Below are positions 12,980 to 26,065 of a stretch of DNA of 64,000 bases, one piece after another; the stretch's first letter is position 1; every line of letters starts with the position of its first letter. The position numbers were made by a program, and so were the translations under genes. The notes under the pieces were generated by a model that had not been told where the DNA came from, did not search any database, and saw nothing but the letters and a program-made list of their open reading frames with translations. Origin of the DNA: Isoetes taiwanensis (taxonomy: Eukaryota > Streptophyta > Lycopodiopsida > Isoetales > Isoetaceae); NCBI GenBank assembly GCA_021234155.1, contig JAJEKV010000012.1, forward strand, positions 7,654,448 through 7,718,447, written 5' to 3'.

Positions 12980-14639
12980 AGCGTAGTGATTTTCATGAAT
13001 ATAGCAAAGATCTAGAACAGTTTTGATAAGCCCAAGATCCTTGTTTCTTGGTTATTGGATCTTGGAGAATAGGTTCTTCTTTATTTATTTATGGATAGAT
13101 ACACCAAAACGGTGCATATGCCTATAAGGCAGAATAAAATCGAAACAGGCTATGAGAGGAGATGATTCAAGATTTCAGTTTTATTGGCAGTTTAAATATT
13201 TTTTACAAGTCTATTTTGCTGGAAGCTTTTTCCCTCCACTTGCTCTTTCTTTCTAGAAGAAAGATCTAGATGCTTTCTTGGAAAGCCAGAGTAAATTCTT
13301 GGTATCAATTCTTACAGTTTTATAACAGGATGTCTGATTATTTGAGATTGCCGAGCTAGGGACCTGATTGTGTCCAGAAAAATGCTTCCATATCAAGATC
13401 AGGTATCATGAACTAGAATTAGGGAGAGTTTTGGCAGTTGGGCTGTGTGTCTAGCCTACTATAGGTTGGCTGACTGGTACATCCCAACAATGTAGTGTCT
13501 CTTTTAGTTTCACATTTGGTAGTAAATCTATTGATTTAGATTAAAGATTGAAGCATGTTGCTTCTATGTGTAGTGCAGGAGATTGTTCAGATTACTCCAT
13601 CTTTTTCCTTTTCATTTCTATCTTTGCAAGAGGTTTCTTGGAGCATTCAAGATTTATCTGCAGCCTGTGGAAAATGGGCATTCGACTCCTATAGTATTCG
13701 ATTTAACTGAGAAGATGTTCATACTGTAGTACCAGTTAGATAGAAGAAGAGGTTGAGAGATTCTTATGAGTACTATAATTGCAGATATGATTCAGTTCCA
13801 TATGGGATCTTTTGTAAAATTATATCTGATCCACGAGGAATCTTTGTATCGTAATTCTACTTAAAGCATAAAGAAAATCCTAACTATATACATTCGCTCC
13901 AATGTTCTTCAAGCCCTTCCATCTCACAAGAAAAGGCTTACAAACGCCTCCTAAATCCAAAGATTATTCTGCCATCTTTGAATCCAACAAAAATAAACTA
14001 GTCAAAATGTTTGATTACTTTGCATAGCAAAAATGTAGGATACGGTGTGGGTGGTGTTTTGTAATATAAAATTGAAGACTTAGGGCATTAGATAGTACAA
14101 TTTTTGCAATCAAATGCATGTAATTTCAAGAATGTGCAAGTAGTTCATGAAGGGTTGTCATCCGGTTGTCAATATTTAGGAATATGTATGTATCGGATGA
14201 TAAGTAGAAGGCAATATCAGAAGTTTAGGTACACCAGTATTGTTCCTTTCCCAGTTCTAAGTTAGCTTAAAAAACTGAGAGGACGCACTATTTTCGCATA
14301 GATTAAGGGCAGTACAATATATATCATTTACAAGTTCTCAACTTATATCCAGCAACGCTGGGCACGTTTCCTAGTAGATAGTATTTTTATGTCATGCCAC
14401 ATTGGGAAAATGTACCAGGAAGAAATGTGCAATGGCGGAAGAACAGTTACCAACTTGCAGCAAGTAATGTGTATTAGGCCTCTATTTGAATTTTAACATC
14501 ACATGGCATGAAAGGCTTATTTCTGGGATAAGGCCACCAAGTATAGCCTTTGTATTCTGCAAGACAAACATTAGGTCCTAGCTTTTCTTGACCAAATGCA
14601 TGCCATAAGGTAAAATTTAGATGAGGTTATCGTAGTACA
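12980..14639. other. Gene-free stretch before the gypsy element
   Basis: AT-rich, no supported coding exon. A 5' LTR for the downstream Ty3/gypsy element would be expected in 13600-14640, but I could not match this stretch to the 3' LTR that starts at 23468. Confidence 0.4.
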
Positions 14640-15359
14640 AGTGTAGTGCAATAGAGGGTTGTCTTGCAGACGATCCCAAACTCAAACCCTAAACAATGTC
14701 GCCACTGCCAGGTCTTAGCTTTTTTTTTTCCAGACAACAAGATGTCTGTTCGTGCTTTTACTCAAGATGAGCTTCTCAACCAAACTGCGGCTAGATTGGA
14801 TTGCCATCAACGTAGAGAAGCTGCTTGCGACATGTATGATGCTGCTTATGACATTGAAGGAGGCCGTTTCTGCTCGCATGCCCATTCTGCACCTCCTACC
14901 CCTCGCCCTATTCCCGGCCGGGGTCCCCCCTTACTTGCAAACATTGCTCTCAACTACAGTCACTGCATCACACTCCCGTGCATCAGACTCCTTACTACTT
15001 TCAAATGCCAGAAAGCACTTATATTTATATTCCCTCTGGACCGATGCCATTACCTGTGCAACCATCTTCCCCACAACATAGTATGGGCTACACTCAGTCC
15101 CAACCATGTCCAAGAATTCCAGTCTTCTCCATCCTTTCAATCTCCTATAAATATTGGTGATCTCAAACTGCATGAGGATGGCCCACAAGGGATCTTGCCT
15201 AATGACACCCAAATTTCTGGACCCGGATTTACTGTTCCCACGCAAATGCCTTGTTCGCAGCCCTCAACTGCCTCCCAGGACCTGTTTATTCTTATTCCCC
15301 ACCACTTTACACCACGGTTGCCATCACACCATCAACTGCTCACAACTTCAAACTTACCT

Positions 15360-16305
15360 ATCCGAATTTTGAGAATGCGAAAGGGAAGCCCATCCTCGAT
15401 TAGAGTGCTCAGGCACACATGGAAGAATTTGAAGCTCTGACTATCTTAAATGTCCACTCTCAGCCACAGTTCAAGTTTCACATTTTCTCAACCACGTTGC
15501 ACGGAGCACCTCATCAATGTCTCATGGCCAATAAAAGTCATTGGAAACAAAACTGGCATGAAATGAAGACAGCCTTTCTGTCACATTATGGTACCACTGA
15601 TGATGATCAATAACTTCTCAAGCAACTCAATGACCTTCAACAACCCACGGAGTCTGCCCGTGATTTTGCTGATCGTCTGCATATCTTGGTTAGCAAGCTC
15701 AAGGAGTATCCCATGCAGAATCAGATCTTAGTTTGGTTTATATAGGGCCTCCCTCTGCTATTCATCTTATGATTGAATACTTGCGACCCAAGACGTTAGA
15801 CCATGCTATCGAATTGGTCAATTATTCTGTCAATGTGTCCTCCCGTGGTGTTCCGCTCACAGATCTCCCGTTCTTTCCTCCTGTTATGGTTCCACAAAAC
15901 ACGGTTCAACCTCATCAATCTGCTCCACCACAAAGAAGTCAAATTTGGTGCCACATTTATAAGTATCAAGGCCATCTGGCCAATGAATGCAATTCTACTA
16001 ATGGTCCTCCTCATTGCAAACATTGCAATATGTGCAATCATTCTACTGACGAATGCACGCGCTCTCATCCCACGCATTTTCGACAGAAAATGGTCTTCCA
16101 AGTTCAGACGACGCCTCAACTATATCAACACCCTCAGCAATATCCCCAACAACAATATCCACAACCTCAGCCACCTCAGCAATCACGAGGCCAAAGCTCA
16201 CATACTCCTTTTAATCCTGCGGAAGCTCAATCTTATCACTGCCAGGAGTGGGTCTACACCACTATGGCAAGCCTACAAATCCCCCAATCAACTTCCAAGC
16301 ACTAA
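15360..16305 (+). pseudogene. Ty3/gypsy Gag relic with zinc knuckles
   Basis: A retrotransposon gag domain is recognisable across two frames: WHEMKTAFLSHYG near 15550, then LNDLQQPTESARDFADRLH and VSKLKEYP near 15640-15720. Two cysteine/histidine knuckles follow at about 15950-16080: CHIYKYQGHLANEC and CKHCNMCNHSTDEC. A glutamine/proline-rich tail ends at about 16305. Stops near 15611 and 15744 show it is dead. Confidence 0.75.
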
Positions 16306-17059
16306 CCAAATTGCCTCAATACGCCTCACCGCTTATCAACTCTGGATAGCCAATGGGAAACAAGGCCCCCCCCACGTTGAAAAAACCACCTTGAGCGCCT
16401 CAACAGCAGAGGACCCAACAAGCTCCTCCACCTATTATATTGGACCAACAAGCTCAAGAAGAGATCTGTCAAGCTCTCATTCCTCCAATACAACAATCCA
16501 ACTGGGTTGGTCTGCTCTCACGCCAGCACCTGGGTACCCATCCTTTGACGCTCACGCCTCAAGACACGCAGCCTGCTTTTGCAGTAGACACTGACCCTCA
16601 TGAGGAATGTAAGACGATACATTTTGCTCCTGATCTAGACAAGCTCATGCGTCATGTTATGCCCAAAGTCCATCACAGTATTCTAAAGCTCATGCAAGCT
16701 GCTGAAGGACGCACACTGGCCAATGTTCACACTATCACTCGCACTCAACAACGCCAGAAGGCGCCCTCCACGTCCACGACCACTCACGCGCTCAGCCGTT
16801 TTCCAATATAGCAGCTGAAGTTGAACTCCTCAAAGAAGTTTCCGCCTCGATGACCCAGGCACCCGCACCCTTGGATCCTGCCGATCCCTTAGCTCATGTT
16901 CCCTTGGAGTTGCAAGAAGAGCTCGCCAAGATCAAAATTCCCCTCAGTCTCTCCACTATTTTAAAGTTATATCTTGCCCTCAGGGAACAATTGCCACTAC
17001 TCACTGTTCTTGTTGGCGCTATCGCCACTTCCACACCCCCGGTTCATGCCACTGTTGGG

Positions 17060-17470
17060 AATCAGTAGATTACTCATGTACAGATTGATGGAGGCAGTGC
17101 TGTCAACCTAATCACGGATAAACGCAGGAACCAACTTGGCATCATTCAACTATATTGTGCTCCTTATGACATCAAGCTTGCCAATAGCCACATCACGCAC
17201 CCTCAAAGGCATCACTTCTATTCTTCAAATCAACATCGGTGATCTCAAATTCTCCTTGGAATTTGGTGTTTGGAAATCTTGGTGATTATGAGATGCTAGT
17301 CGGACGACCTTTCCTCCGCCAAGCTACTATTGGGCCACTGATCAACTTGTCATTACTGATGGACAATTGAATGCCACTATGGATCTTGAAACTGGAAAAC
17401 TAATCTCTGTTGAACATGATGAACCATCGCTCTCTGATAGTGACTCTGAGGATCTTTAAAACACTTATCA
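17060..17470 (+). pseudogene. Ty3/gypsy protease relic
   Basis: The frame after the stop at 17066 shows THVQIDGGSAVNLIT, matching the retroviral-type aspartic protease start, where the usual active-site triplet is D-S/T-G; here it is D-G-G. Downstream, EMLVGRPFLRQATI fits the second conserved block of this family. Interrupted by frameshifts. Confidence 0.6.
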
Positions 17471-18199
17471 CGTCCAAGCTCCTGCCGCTGGCTTGCCTTT
17501 ATCTGCCGACCCTGAATATATCCTTGAGGCGATATGAGTCTAGATAAAGATCACGCTATTGCATCCTTATCTCGCGCCTTGCAATCGCATTCAGCGTGTT
17601 GACATCCATCCGAATGTTGACACCCTTAACGACACTGTTGATGTAGCTGTTGTCATGAAGCAACCTTTACTTGACCCAACTCAACAACCCTTATTCTTTT
17701 CCACCCAGAGTACTGAATCACCAGTTTTGCTACAACCACCTGCTCATACCGTCACAGGACGGATGTCATTCTGCATATTCAGACTCCGAAAGTTGAATCA
17801 TTGATTTAGGTGACAACAAACCAATCAGGTTAACTGTCAATCTTCCCAAACTCTATAAAGCTCGCGCACTCAGTCTTTCCAAAAAATTCAAACACAATTT
17901 TTAAAGATTTAAGAGGTATCAAAAAGGAGTTGGGGGAACTCATCATTCCTACCAAACCTGATGCATGCCTTATCTAGCAACGACAGTACAGGCTCAACCT
18001 CAACTATCGTTACTGTGTCAAAGACGAAATTGATAAACTCAATGTGTGTTTGCGTGGATTCCAGAAAACTCAATATGGCCACGGAATGAGATCATTTCCC
18101 GCTACCCTTCACGGATCAAGTCCTAGGGGAAGTAGCAGGCCATGAGATGTACTCCTTTGGCTATAATCATATTTTCATTTGAGATGAAGAATAATTAAG

Positions 18200-19200
18200 T
18201 TGAGATCATTTCGTTGAGTGCTACTTCTCCAAGAGTTTTCTCCCTTTGAAATCATTCATAAGGCAGGAAAGTCTCATGTGGTGCCCGATTATCTTTCACG
18301 CATTCACATTGATGACTCATCCTCAGGAGATTCTGACACTTTTCCAGATGCTCAACTCTTCTTGGTCACGGCCATGCCACACTGGTTCCATGACTACCAA
18401 CAATATCTTCTCTCAGGTGCTTTACTTTCGGAAGATCCCACGCTTTCTCCAGAAAAGCTATGCTCACGCTGTCAACAGTTTCTTCGTGAAGTCCGTGGCT
18501 ATACAATGATTGTTGGACATCTCTACAAACGTGGCAAAGATATGACATTGGCCAGCCAAAAGAATTTTCCATGCCATATTATCGCCACTAAAATGGCCTC
18601 CACCAAGGTCTTCATGGGCTTCGCGAACAATCGTGAAGAAGATCTGCGAGCGCGTGGGAAAACCCACGGCCTGTGACGCTTTATCCTTAACTCCCGTCGC
18701 CACGCCGTTACCTTTCAGCAAATAGGGTATGGATTTTGTTGGACCCATTGATCCACCCCTCGAAACTCTCGTGCTCGATATATCCTTGTTCTCACTGATT
18801 ATGCCACGAAATGGGCCGAAGCCTATGCGTTACCTGATAACACCGTCGAAATACCTGATAGCACGGTGTGGGTGCTCTACACACATGTCATTACATGCTT
18901 CGGTTGCCCACGGAACTAGTGAGCGACCGGGGTGTTCATTTTGTCAATTATGCGATCAAAGAACTGATGGACTACTTGCATATCCATCATCGAAAGTGTT
19001 ATCCACAAGGTAATGGTCTTGCTGAAATTACCAACAAGACTCTAATCAACATTCTTAAGAAAATTTGTGATGCTTCCAGAACAGATTGGCAGGACAAGTT
19101 ATCCACTGTTTTATAAGCCTATAATACTACTTACAAAATTGCCACAGGGCAGACAACATCATTCAAATTAGTGTACATATGGCCAAGAGGCTTTGATGCC
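18200..19200 (+). pseudogene. Ty3/gypsy RNase H end and integrase relic
   Basis: The segment starting near 18218 reads LLLQEFSPFEIIHKAGKSH and PDYLSRI, the C-terminal end of the RNase H region. The integrase core appears in several frames: MDFVGPIDPP (18729), a TDYATKWAEAYALP-like stretch (about 18800), ELVSDRGVHFVNYAIKEL (about 18916) and HRKCYPQGNGLAE (about 18990). The GNG-E block is the third catalytic position. Several shifts and an early stop make it non-functional. Confidence 0.75.
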
Positions 19201-19846
19201 TTTTGAGTTTGTCCTACCCACTCTTTGATTTCAACTTGCTATGATCCTCCTGCTGCTTTACAGGAGAGGGTTTATCAGTTGCAACAATTAGAGAACTTCG
19301 CAGGGATGCTTATCTCAGGGTTCTTGCTGGGCAACAATTGCAAAAGTCCTGGCATGACAAACACATCAGAACCAAAACTTTTAAGGAAAGGGATTTAATT
19401 CCTTTTTTATGATTCCAGGTACAAAAAATTTCCAGGCAAACTCAAATTTCATTAGCTTGGCCCTTACAAAATTATTCAAGTGGTACAACTGAGTGTGTTT
19501 CAACTCGCGAAATTAGATGGCACTACATTACCTACTTTGGTTAATGGTTTTCGCCTCAAACCCTTTCACACTGAAACAACAGACACAACTCAAGACACAG
19601 ATGCGCATGATTGAGTAACTGGCTTATGTTATATTCACAAAAGAGTCAGATTACACAAAAATTGAGCATAGCCCTTACTTAGTCACATGAGGTATCACCC
19701 TTAATCTATGCACAAAATCCTACTCTAAATTTTCAGTACTCCGCGTTGGGAGCAACACAGGCCCGCGGGATCACATAACCCTGCTCCGGATCATAGCGCA
19801 GGTGCAGTATCACGTCCTAGTAGTTGAACATGGGGTCAGGATTATC

Positions 19847-20239
19847 TGTAACGGATCCATGGGAGACCGCTCGAGTGGATCTTAGTGTCGCTTTCCTGAG
19901 ACACCGGCATAAATGGGTAGAAGCAACTACTCATAAAAGTCTAGACGGTTTTGCCCAGTTGGCTAAGGGCATGTCGGTTAGGAACGTTATATTTGGTATC
20001 AGAGCAGGGCTCGAGTTCGAGTCTCCATGGGGGCAAGTATGACTCAGAATACCGTTAGACGGTAGGTCATGAGGTTTGTGATGCTCGAGGACGAGCATAG
20101 TCCAGTGGGAGAGATTGTAACGGACCCATGGGAGACCGCTCGAGTGGATCTTGGTGTCGCTTTCCTGAGACACTGGCATAAATAGGTGTCTAGACGGTTT
20201 TGCCCAGTTGGTTAAGGCATGTCGGTTAGGAACGTAATA
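19847..20239 (+). mobile_element. TRIM: complete miniature LTR retrotransposon
   Basis: LTR 1 spans 19847-19991 and LTR 2 spans 20116-20239. Both begin TGTAACGGA and share GGGAGACCGCTCGAGTGGAT. LTR 2 lacks about 20 bases. Two bases after LTR 1 lies a perfect TGGTATCAGAGC (19994-20005), the primer-binding site for initiator methionine tRNA. A purine-rich CAGTGGGAGAGAT (20103-20115) precedes LTR 2. TTATC flanks both sides (19842-19846 and 20240-20244) as a 5-base target duplication. The internal part is only about 124 bases and codes for nothing. It sits between the integrase and the extra ORF of the gypsy element, so it is the younger insertion. Confidence 0.9.
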
Positions 20240-20496
20240 TTATCCGTTGAAGAGAAAAGCCAGCCATCCATGGGAATCCTGCGGTTCTTCATCTTCCATA
20301 AATCAAGGTCATTCATGCGGCAGGTGAGCCATTCGAGACAATTCTTCAGCATGGTGTTTACCATATCGCTGCAACTGGTAGTGTTCTCGCTTCACTCTTT
20401 GTTCGTCTTATATAACCGTACCGACTCTTGCATGCCACGGTGTTCTCGCTGTCATCTGGCACTCTTAACAGTTCAGATTCTATTTTCAGGCCTGCC

Positions 20497-20505
20497 TATA
20501 AAAAT
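20497..20505 (+). promoter_or_regulatory. Possible TATA box for the downstream gypsy ORF
   Basis: TATAAAAAT lies 86 bases before the ATG at 20591, inside the element rather than in an LTR. This would fit separate transcription of the extra ORF. Position and match only; no other support. Confidence 0.4.
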
Positions 20506-20590
20506 CTTTGCTGAACAGACGCGAACCCTAAAGCTCCAAAAACTTCTCTGATCTTTGCCTTCAGCTCTTTAACTCTTTCCTTCGATCGCC

Positions 20591-23445
20591 ATGGCTGCTT
20601 TCCCAAAATTACCAACCCTACAAGCCACTGTGTCCATGGATCCTGAATTTTTTTCATCGGTGATTTTTTCCAGAGCCATTGTTCAGGAAGCTCTTGAAGG
20701 TGCCAGTTGCGAAGTCGCCGAATGGGCGGGGTTGTTTGATTTCGCAAAACAAGAACTCCCTGTTCCAAGTCTGGCGCAGATTCGGCAGTTTGTTGCTTAT
20801 TTGGTCAAGACAGATGCTGGGTACCAGACGATGGTGGATCATACCCGCATCACCCTCAATCAGAGTCCTTTGGCACAGGTATTTCAACTGCCCAGACGCA
20901 CTCCTTCTTTAAATTGGGCTGCTTTACAGGATCAATGATGTCATCGTCTATGGTCAAGTTCTCTATGCTACCACAACACATAAACTTACCAACATAGCGA
21001 AGCCTCATGAAGCCCTTGTCAAGTTTTTATGGCGGAAGTTCTATGGGTACTCTGTCAAGAACACCCACATAAACAAGCATTTTTTTCATATTGCTATTGC
21101 TACTATTCACTTTATAAATTTGTTGATTGGCCCCAAATTCTGTTCCAACGCCTTCTCCATGAAGTCAACCGTCTTCATCAATCTCCTGGCTCGGGTCTTG
21201 ATTCTGCCATGGGTGCCCTTTTTCAAGCCATCATTAATCAATATCTTCCAGATCCTAGTCAACTCTCCACCCGACACTTAGAAGCCACTTCTCATCTGCG
21301 CGGTCAGGGAACTTCAAGAAGAGATCTCTCGCCACGCCCTGACGCCCAATCATCTCAACGATCACAAGATGCGCGCCCCTCTCCTTCCAAGGTCATCAAT
21401 GTCTCCCTCCTCTTAGTCTACTCATGTTGATGCTTCCACCTCTCGTCAAGTCTCCCAAACATCCACACACATCATTCCACAACCTCCGTTACCTCTTCAA
21501 CTGCTTATCCCTCCACCAACCAGAAGGGCACTGTATCAATATGAACAGGTTGTTGCTAGTTGCATGCGCAGCCTCCAGGAGTCTCAAGACCACCTCATGA
21601 ATGGTGTTAAAGAATATATGGATTCCACTGATGCATTGCAGCGTGATCTTCAGGCTGCCCACGCTCAGAACCAGACTTTGGAAGAAAGTTCTCAGAGTAA
21701 ACATTGTGCCTTGCTGGACACACAGGCTGCCCTCCTTAAGGAGCAAGAGACACAGATTGCTATGGAGGAATAGTAAGCTCAACTTCAGGCGACCATTATT
21801 GAGTTTCTGGCTCAAATCAATGGCAAAGACAAACTTCTTGTTGACGATCAGGCTCTCTACATGCGGTTGCAAAATGAATACACCCTTCAACTACATGCCA
21901 CCATGCAGGGTGAAATTCGAATTACTGTTTTGGAAGGTCAGTTAACAGCAGTGCAAATACAAATCACGGACTTGCAAACGCAGCTCAGTGACATGCAAAA
22001 ACAGAAGCTCGTGGATGACACTGAGATGCTAGTCTTCAACTGCAGGTTTCCACTCACGGCCCTTCGTCTTCACATGCCACTCATACTCACAGAAAGATCA
22101 AGCAACAACTATGTCTCCTTACTGAGAAAGACAACATGATCCATGATCTGGAACATCAGTTGTAGCAGGCAATTCAGTCTTCCGATGAAGCTCATCATCA
22201 GCATGAAACCTACATCTTTTTAGTTGTACACATACAGGGTGATTCTCCAAAAACTACAAGCTATTTGGACTATGTTCAGTCCCACATACATCTTTTTATG
22301 CTCAAATGGTTCATTGTTAATGGAACTTTTCACAGCTCTCTCACTAGCAAGGATTTGCTCACCATATAGCCCGATCTTTCCATTGAAGACAAAGGCCTTC
22401 TTTGTGCTCTTCTTACCTTTCAGCTTATTTCCTGTGAGGATCGGGAACTCTTTATTCTTCACCTTGTTCAACCAATGGCATATGTCATGCACGATTTCTA
22501 CTTGCAGACATACAAGATAAGTTTGATGATGGTCCACACTGTGCCTTTCAAGGTGATTCCAATGCAAAATGGCTGTTTCAGTAGAACAACAAATATCTTC
22601 AAGATCAGTCATGGGTCATTGCTCTTCAGGCAGAGTACATGCCAAGGCTATCTCACCATTTGCCTCTTTGGATTGCAGAAACTTTGCAGCAGGTCCACAA
22701 AAAACTTGCATGAGGACATGGGGATTCAATTCACTCAAATCTACTTACAATACTTAGGTGTCCTCAACAGTCTTCGTGCCTATCTTGACGGTGAGATCAT
22801 TCCTGTGGACTGGGTTCCTCCTCCTATCAATACACACTTCTTCCCTGTTCCGAATGGGAACATTGATATTAGAGCCTGGATGCCGATTTACTTCAAGAAT
22901 TTCGACCCAAGCTCAGCAGTCTATGGTGCAACCTCCTCCTCAACATGATACCTCTTATGCGTCATTAGGAGCATCTCCACACCATCGGCTCCTTACTTCT
23001 GACTGGCGCTCCTCCATTAGATCAAGGCTCTGGCTAGTCACGCTGATTAGACCCCTGCCCACATTTCTACAGACCTCAGGTGGGATCCATGCTTTGTGCG
23101 CCGTAATGTCTGGTAGGAAGGAGAAACCCTGAATCATAACCAAAATTGGATCTACATTCCTAATGAACGAGGCTGGCAGAACCCCGTTCATGCCATCTGG
23201 GGACTCATTCAATTCTTGGACAAAGCTACCACGTTCCCAGATCCGTCTGTTCATTGTCAAACAGGTTTTTGTGCTGCTTTGAAGTGTCACCCTCCCTTGG
23301 GGTAAACACTTCGGATGCTCTGAAAGATCGACATGATCTCATCCAGAAGTATCACTCTAAGGCTCGTCCTCATAGTCGGCTGGATGAATTTGAGAAGGTA
23401 CAAGGCTTTCCGCCTCGAGAAACTGCCTGTTTTTCTCTCCTCTGA
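20591..23445 (+). pseudogene. Extra ORF of the gypsy element, with coiled-coil region
   Basis: Coding sequence in several shifted frames runs from MAAFPKLPTLQAT to a stop near 23443. The first part (20591-20938, continuing in other frames to about 21420) is a globular region with no family I can name. The middle (about 21550-22140) has glutamine-rich heptad-like repeats (LQAAHAQNQTLEESSQ, LQTQLSDMQKQ), typical of a coiled coil. The last part includes YLDGEIIPVDWVPPPI and FFPVPNGNIDIRAW. It lies between integrase and the polypurine tract, so it belongs to the element. Function unknown; resemblance to extra ORFs of Tat-type elements is positional only. Confidence 0.55.
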
Positions 23446-23455
23446 GTGTTTTTTG

Positions 23456-24900
23456 GTGGGGGGGGGGTGTTAATCCCATGCAGCCAGGCACTGGACTATT
23501 CCTGTGTACAACACAGGTCAAAGGCAAGGATCTAGGTCAAGCGTCAGGTAGCAGACCCACGCCCCCGCCGAAAACCACGCAGAAACCCACACCCCCGTCA
23601 AAGAAGAGGACTAGACAAGACAAATGACCGCATCCGGGAGTTCAGCCTTAAATTAACGAGATTTCGAGAACTGATGAGAATACACAAAAGAAGAGGTTAA
23701 TGTGCATCAAAATTTGAACTATGGAGCAGAAACATGATTAAGAAAGAATAGCATTATGATGTAGAAACAAATTTGAAGAATGTGATGAAATGTGATATTT
23801 TCTTAGGCAAATGGATGTTTAGTCCTTGTTCAAGAAAAGAGGAATCATGTGAAACAATGGCGGCATGCTTGTTCTGTTAAGCGCGCCTGATCAAGGGCAT
23901 TTTTTATTTGCTCTATTTCTCACCATATTTTGTTTAATCCAACCCAATAATTTGTGCTGTAGCAGCAACCCAACAATTGGATTGGAGCTTAAATGTGTCG
24001 GAATCAGGTAGAAGCTAAGATGCATCAGACTAGAGATGGAGATTTAGCGCAATGTGTAAAGCGCGTCACAAAATTCGTGTCAATTGTTAGAATGAGAAGA
24101 AAAGTTTCCCTTTCAAGTATAGATTCAGGCACAGCTCGAATACGATGAGCTGCATGAAATCGATGGAACTAATTTTGGGCATAATGGCTCTAGTGAAGTA
24201 GCAGCAGATGGATTACCAAGGATTTTCAATTGGAGGGGAGGGGAGGGGATCGATCCAAGATCGTTGAGTTCCAGTTATGGCATCCCGGTGCTAGAAGGAT
24301 TGATTCCAGTGGAAAAGTTGGAGATTAAGGAGATTGAAGAGGGTTCTATGCACGAATTTTTTTTCCAGTCTCCATATAACAGTCTCCATATAACAGATTC
24401 ACGGATAGTATAAAAGGGAGGATTCTCCATAGAGATGATCTATTCAATCCTTGCCCGCCGGATGTAGTGCCTCTGTTCTAAAGCTGTTTTTATTGATTCT
24501 GGCAAATGCATGTTTTTGATTTGGCAAATGGGTGTTTTTGGAAAATGGGCATCTATTCTATCTAGTTTTTGCAGCTTGCACTTTTATAGTTAAAGGAATA
24601 ACAGCAACAGAGGTGCAAGAAAGGTCGCATGCAATCCAAAGACAAGGCTTCTAGATCCTTCTCTCCTTCAAGGTATTCTTGAGGTAGAAAGATCTGAGCA
24701 GAAATCAGAGGTCATGAGAGATTGGAATAGGAATAAGAGCAGGACGACGAGCGTTCATGGTTAGGACTGCTGCGGGACGTTTCCAACAGACGTTGGCTTA
24801 TTTATTTTTGTCAATTGACTATTTCTTTAGATCAAAATCTAACAACTTGTTGTGTGTCGATGTCAAATTTTAAGACACGTGGATAGGCTAGGCTTTCAGA
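23456..24900 (+). repeat. Polypurine tract and 3' LTR of the gypsy element (right end uncertain)
   Basis: GGTGGGGGGGGGG is followed by TGTTAATCCC at 23468, the usual junction of polypurine tract and LTR. Inside, a TATAAAAGG promoter box sits at 24409-24417, with a direct duplication of CAGTCTCCATATAA at 24366-24393 just upstream. I could not find the terminal CA or the partner LTR, so the end is approximate. An A-run at 24939-24956 may lie outside. Confidence 0.5.
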
Positions 24901-26065
24901 TAATGTGACACTCAAGGTTGGGCTGTTTGCGCGATTAAAAAAAAAAAAAAAAATCTTAGAAGAAGGAATACAAGAAAAACTTTACCAGACTACTTTGATA
25001 CAAATAAAACTATATCGGACTACACCTATATCATTATACAAGTAAAACTATACCAAACTACACTCACATCCTTATAAGGATAACATATTGAATTGCTTTT
25101 ATTATGCCCAGCAATTGACCCACAAACTCCTTGAATGCTACATGTCCCTCACATCTCCACTACATTCACTCAATAGATGAGCTAATAATACCTTGAGACA
25201 TGCTTCTTTGATAAGCATTGAATGCCAATGCTTTGGAGATGGTCAAGCAACACACTACTAGTTCTGTTTGATCACAGAATAGTCCATTCAGGATTTACTG
25301 CCGCCACAGATTACTTCTGAGAGACTAAGCCTTTCCTGCCAAAGCTCCTTCACTAAATCTGCCTCCGCCTGTTTCTTGGCCTATTCCTGGTTGCCTCCAC
25401 AGATCTGCACCTCTGAATCAGTTCGGATGCCCATGCTACCTCGACCAACCCCAATCCTTTTACTGCCAAAAAGGTTCGTGACTCTTCTGCTGTTTCTTTC
25501 TGGCTTTATTCCACCGCTGATCTGCACCGCCTCAGTCCATTTGGCCACATGTACTTGAATAAGCCTTTGTGCTCTCATGTACATATTAAATATGTAAAGG
25601 CTAAAACCAACATATCCCCCTTAGCCTTTACAATCCGTGATCCCCACTAGGGTTTTGGCTGCCATCAATTTCGGTTTTAAAAGTACCTTAATCAACATGT
25701 TCGCTTGTTGCAGCCTTGTGGAAATATATGTTACGTTTATCTCCCCCCTTTCCACTTTATCCCAAATGAAATGATAGTGTATATCAATATGTTGGTTCGA
25801 GAACGATGACTGGATTCTTGGTCATTGCTACTCCCCTTTTATTGTCATAATACAATACGGTAGCATCTTTTGACAAATTTTTCAATTCCTCAAGCATTCT
25901 ATGTAGCCAAATTATTTTTGAAGTTGTCATCGTTATTGCTATATACTCTGCTTCTGCACTGGACTTGGCAACACATTCTTGCTTTTTACTCGCCCATGAT
26001 ATTGCAGCATTTCTAAGTTTGCACAGATAACCAGAGATGGACTTTTTATCGTCAATATCTCCTCC

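Larger units (their letters stand above)
14640..24900 (+). mobile_element. Decayed Ty3/gypsy retrotransposon with extra downstream ORF
   Basis: Order on the plus strand: gag (about 15360-16300), protease (about 17070-17460), remnants of reverse transcriptase (about 17900-18060), end of RNase H (about 18220-18300), integrase (about 18730-19140), then a long extra coding region (20591-23445), a polypurine/G tract and the start of a 3' LTR at 23468. An extra ORF between integrase and the 3' LTR is known from the Tat/Ogre group; assignment to that group is inference. Most of the reverse transcriptase is missing and stops are frequent. No 5' LTR was found. The right boundary is approximate. Confidence 0.7.

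Noticed and set aside
19940-20030. Possible tRNA gene
   Set aside because: A-box and B-box-like motifs exist, but the sequence cannot fold into a full cloverleaf and the T-arm-like part follows a retroelement primer site. It is a TRIM.
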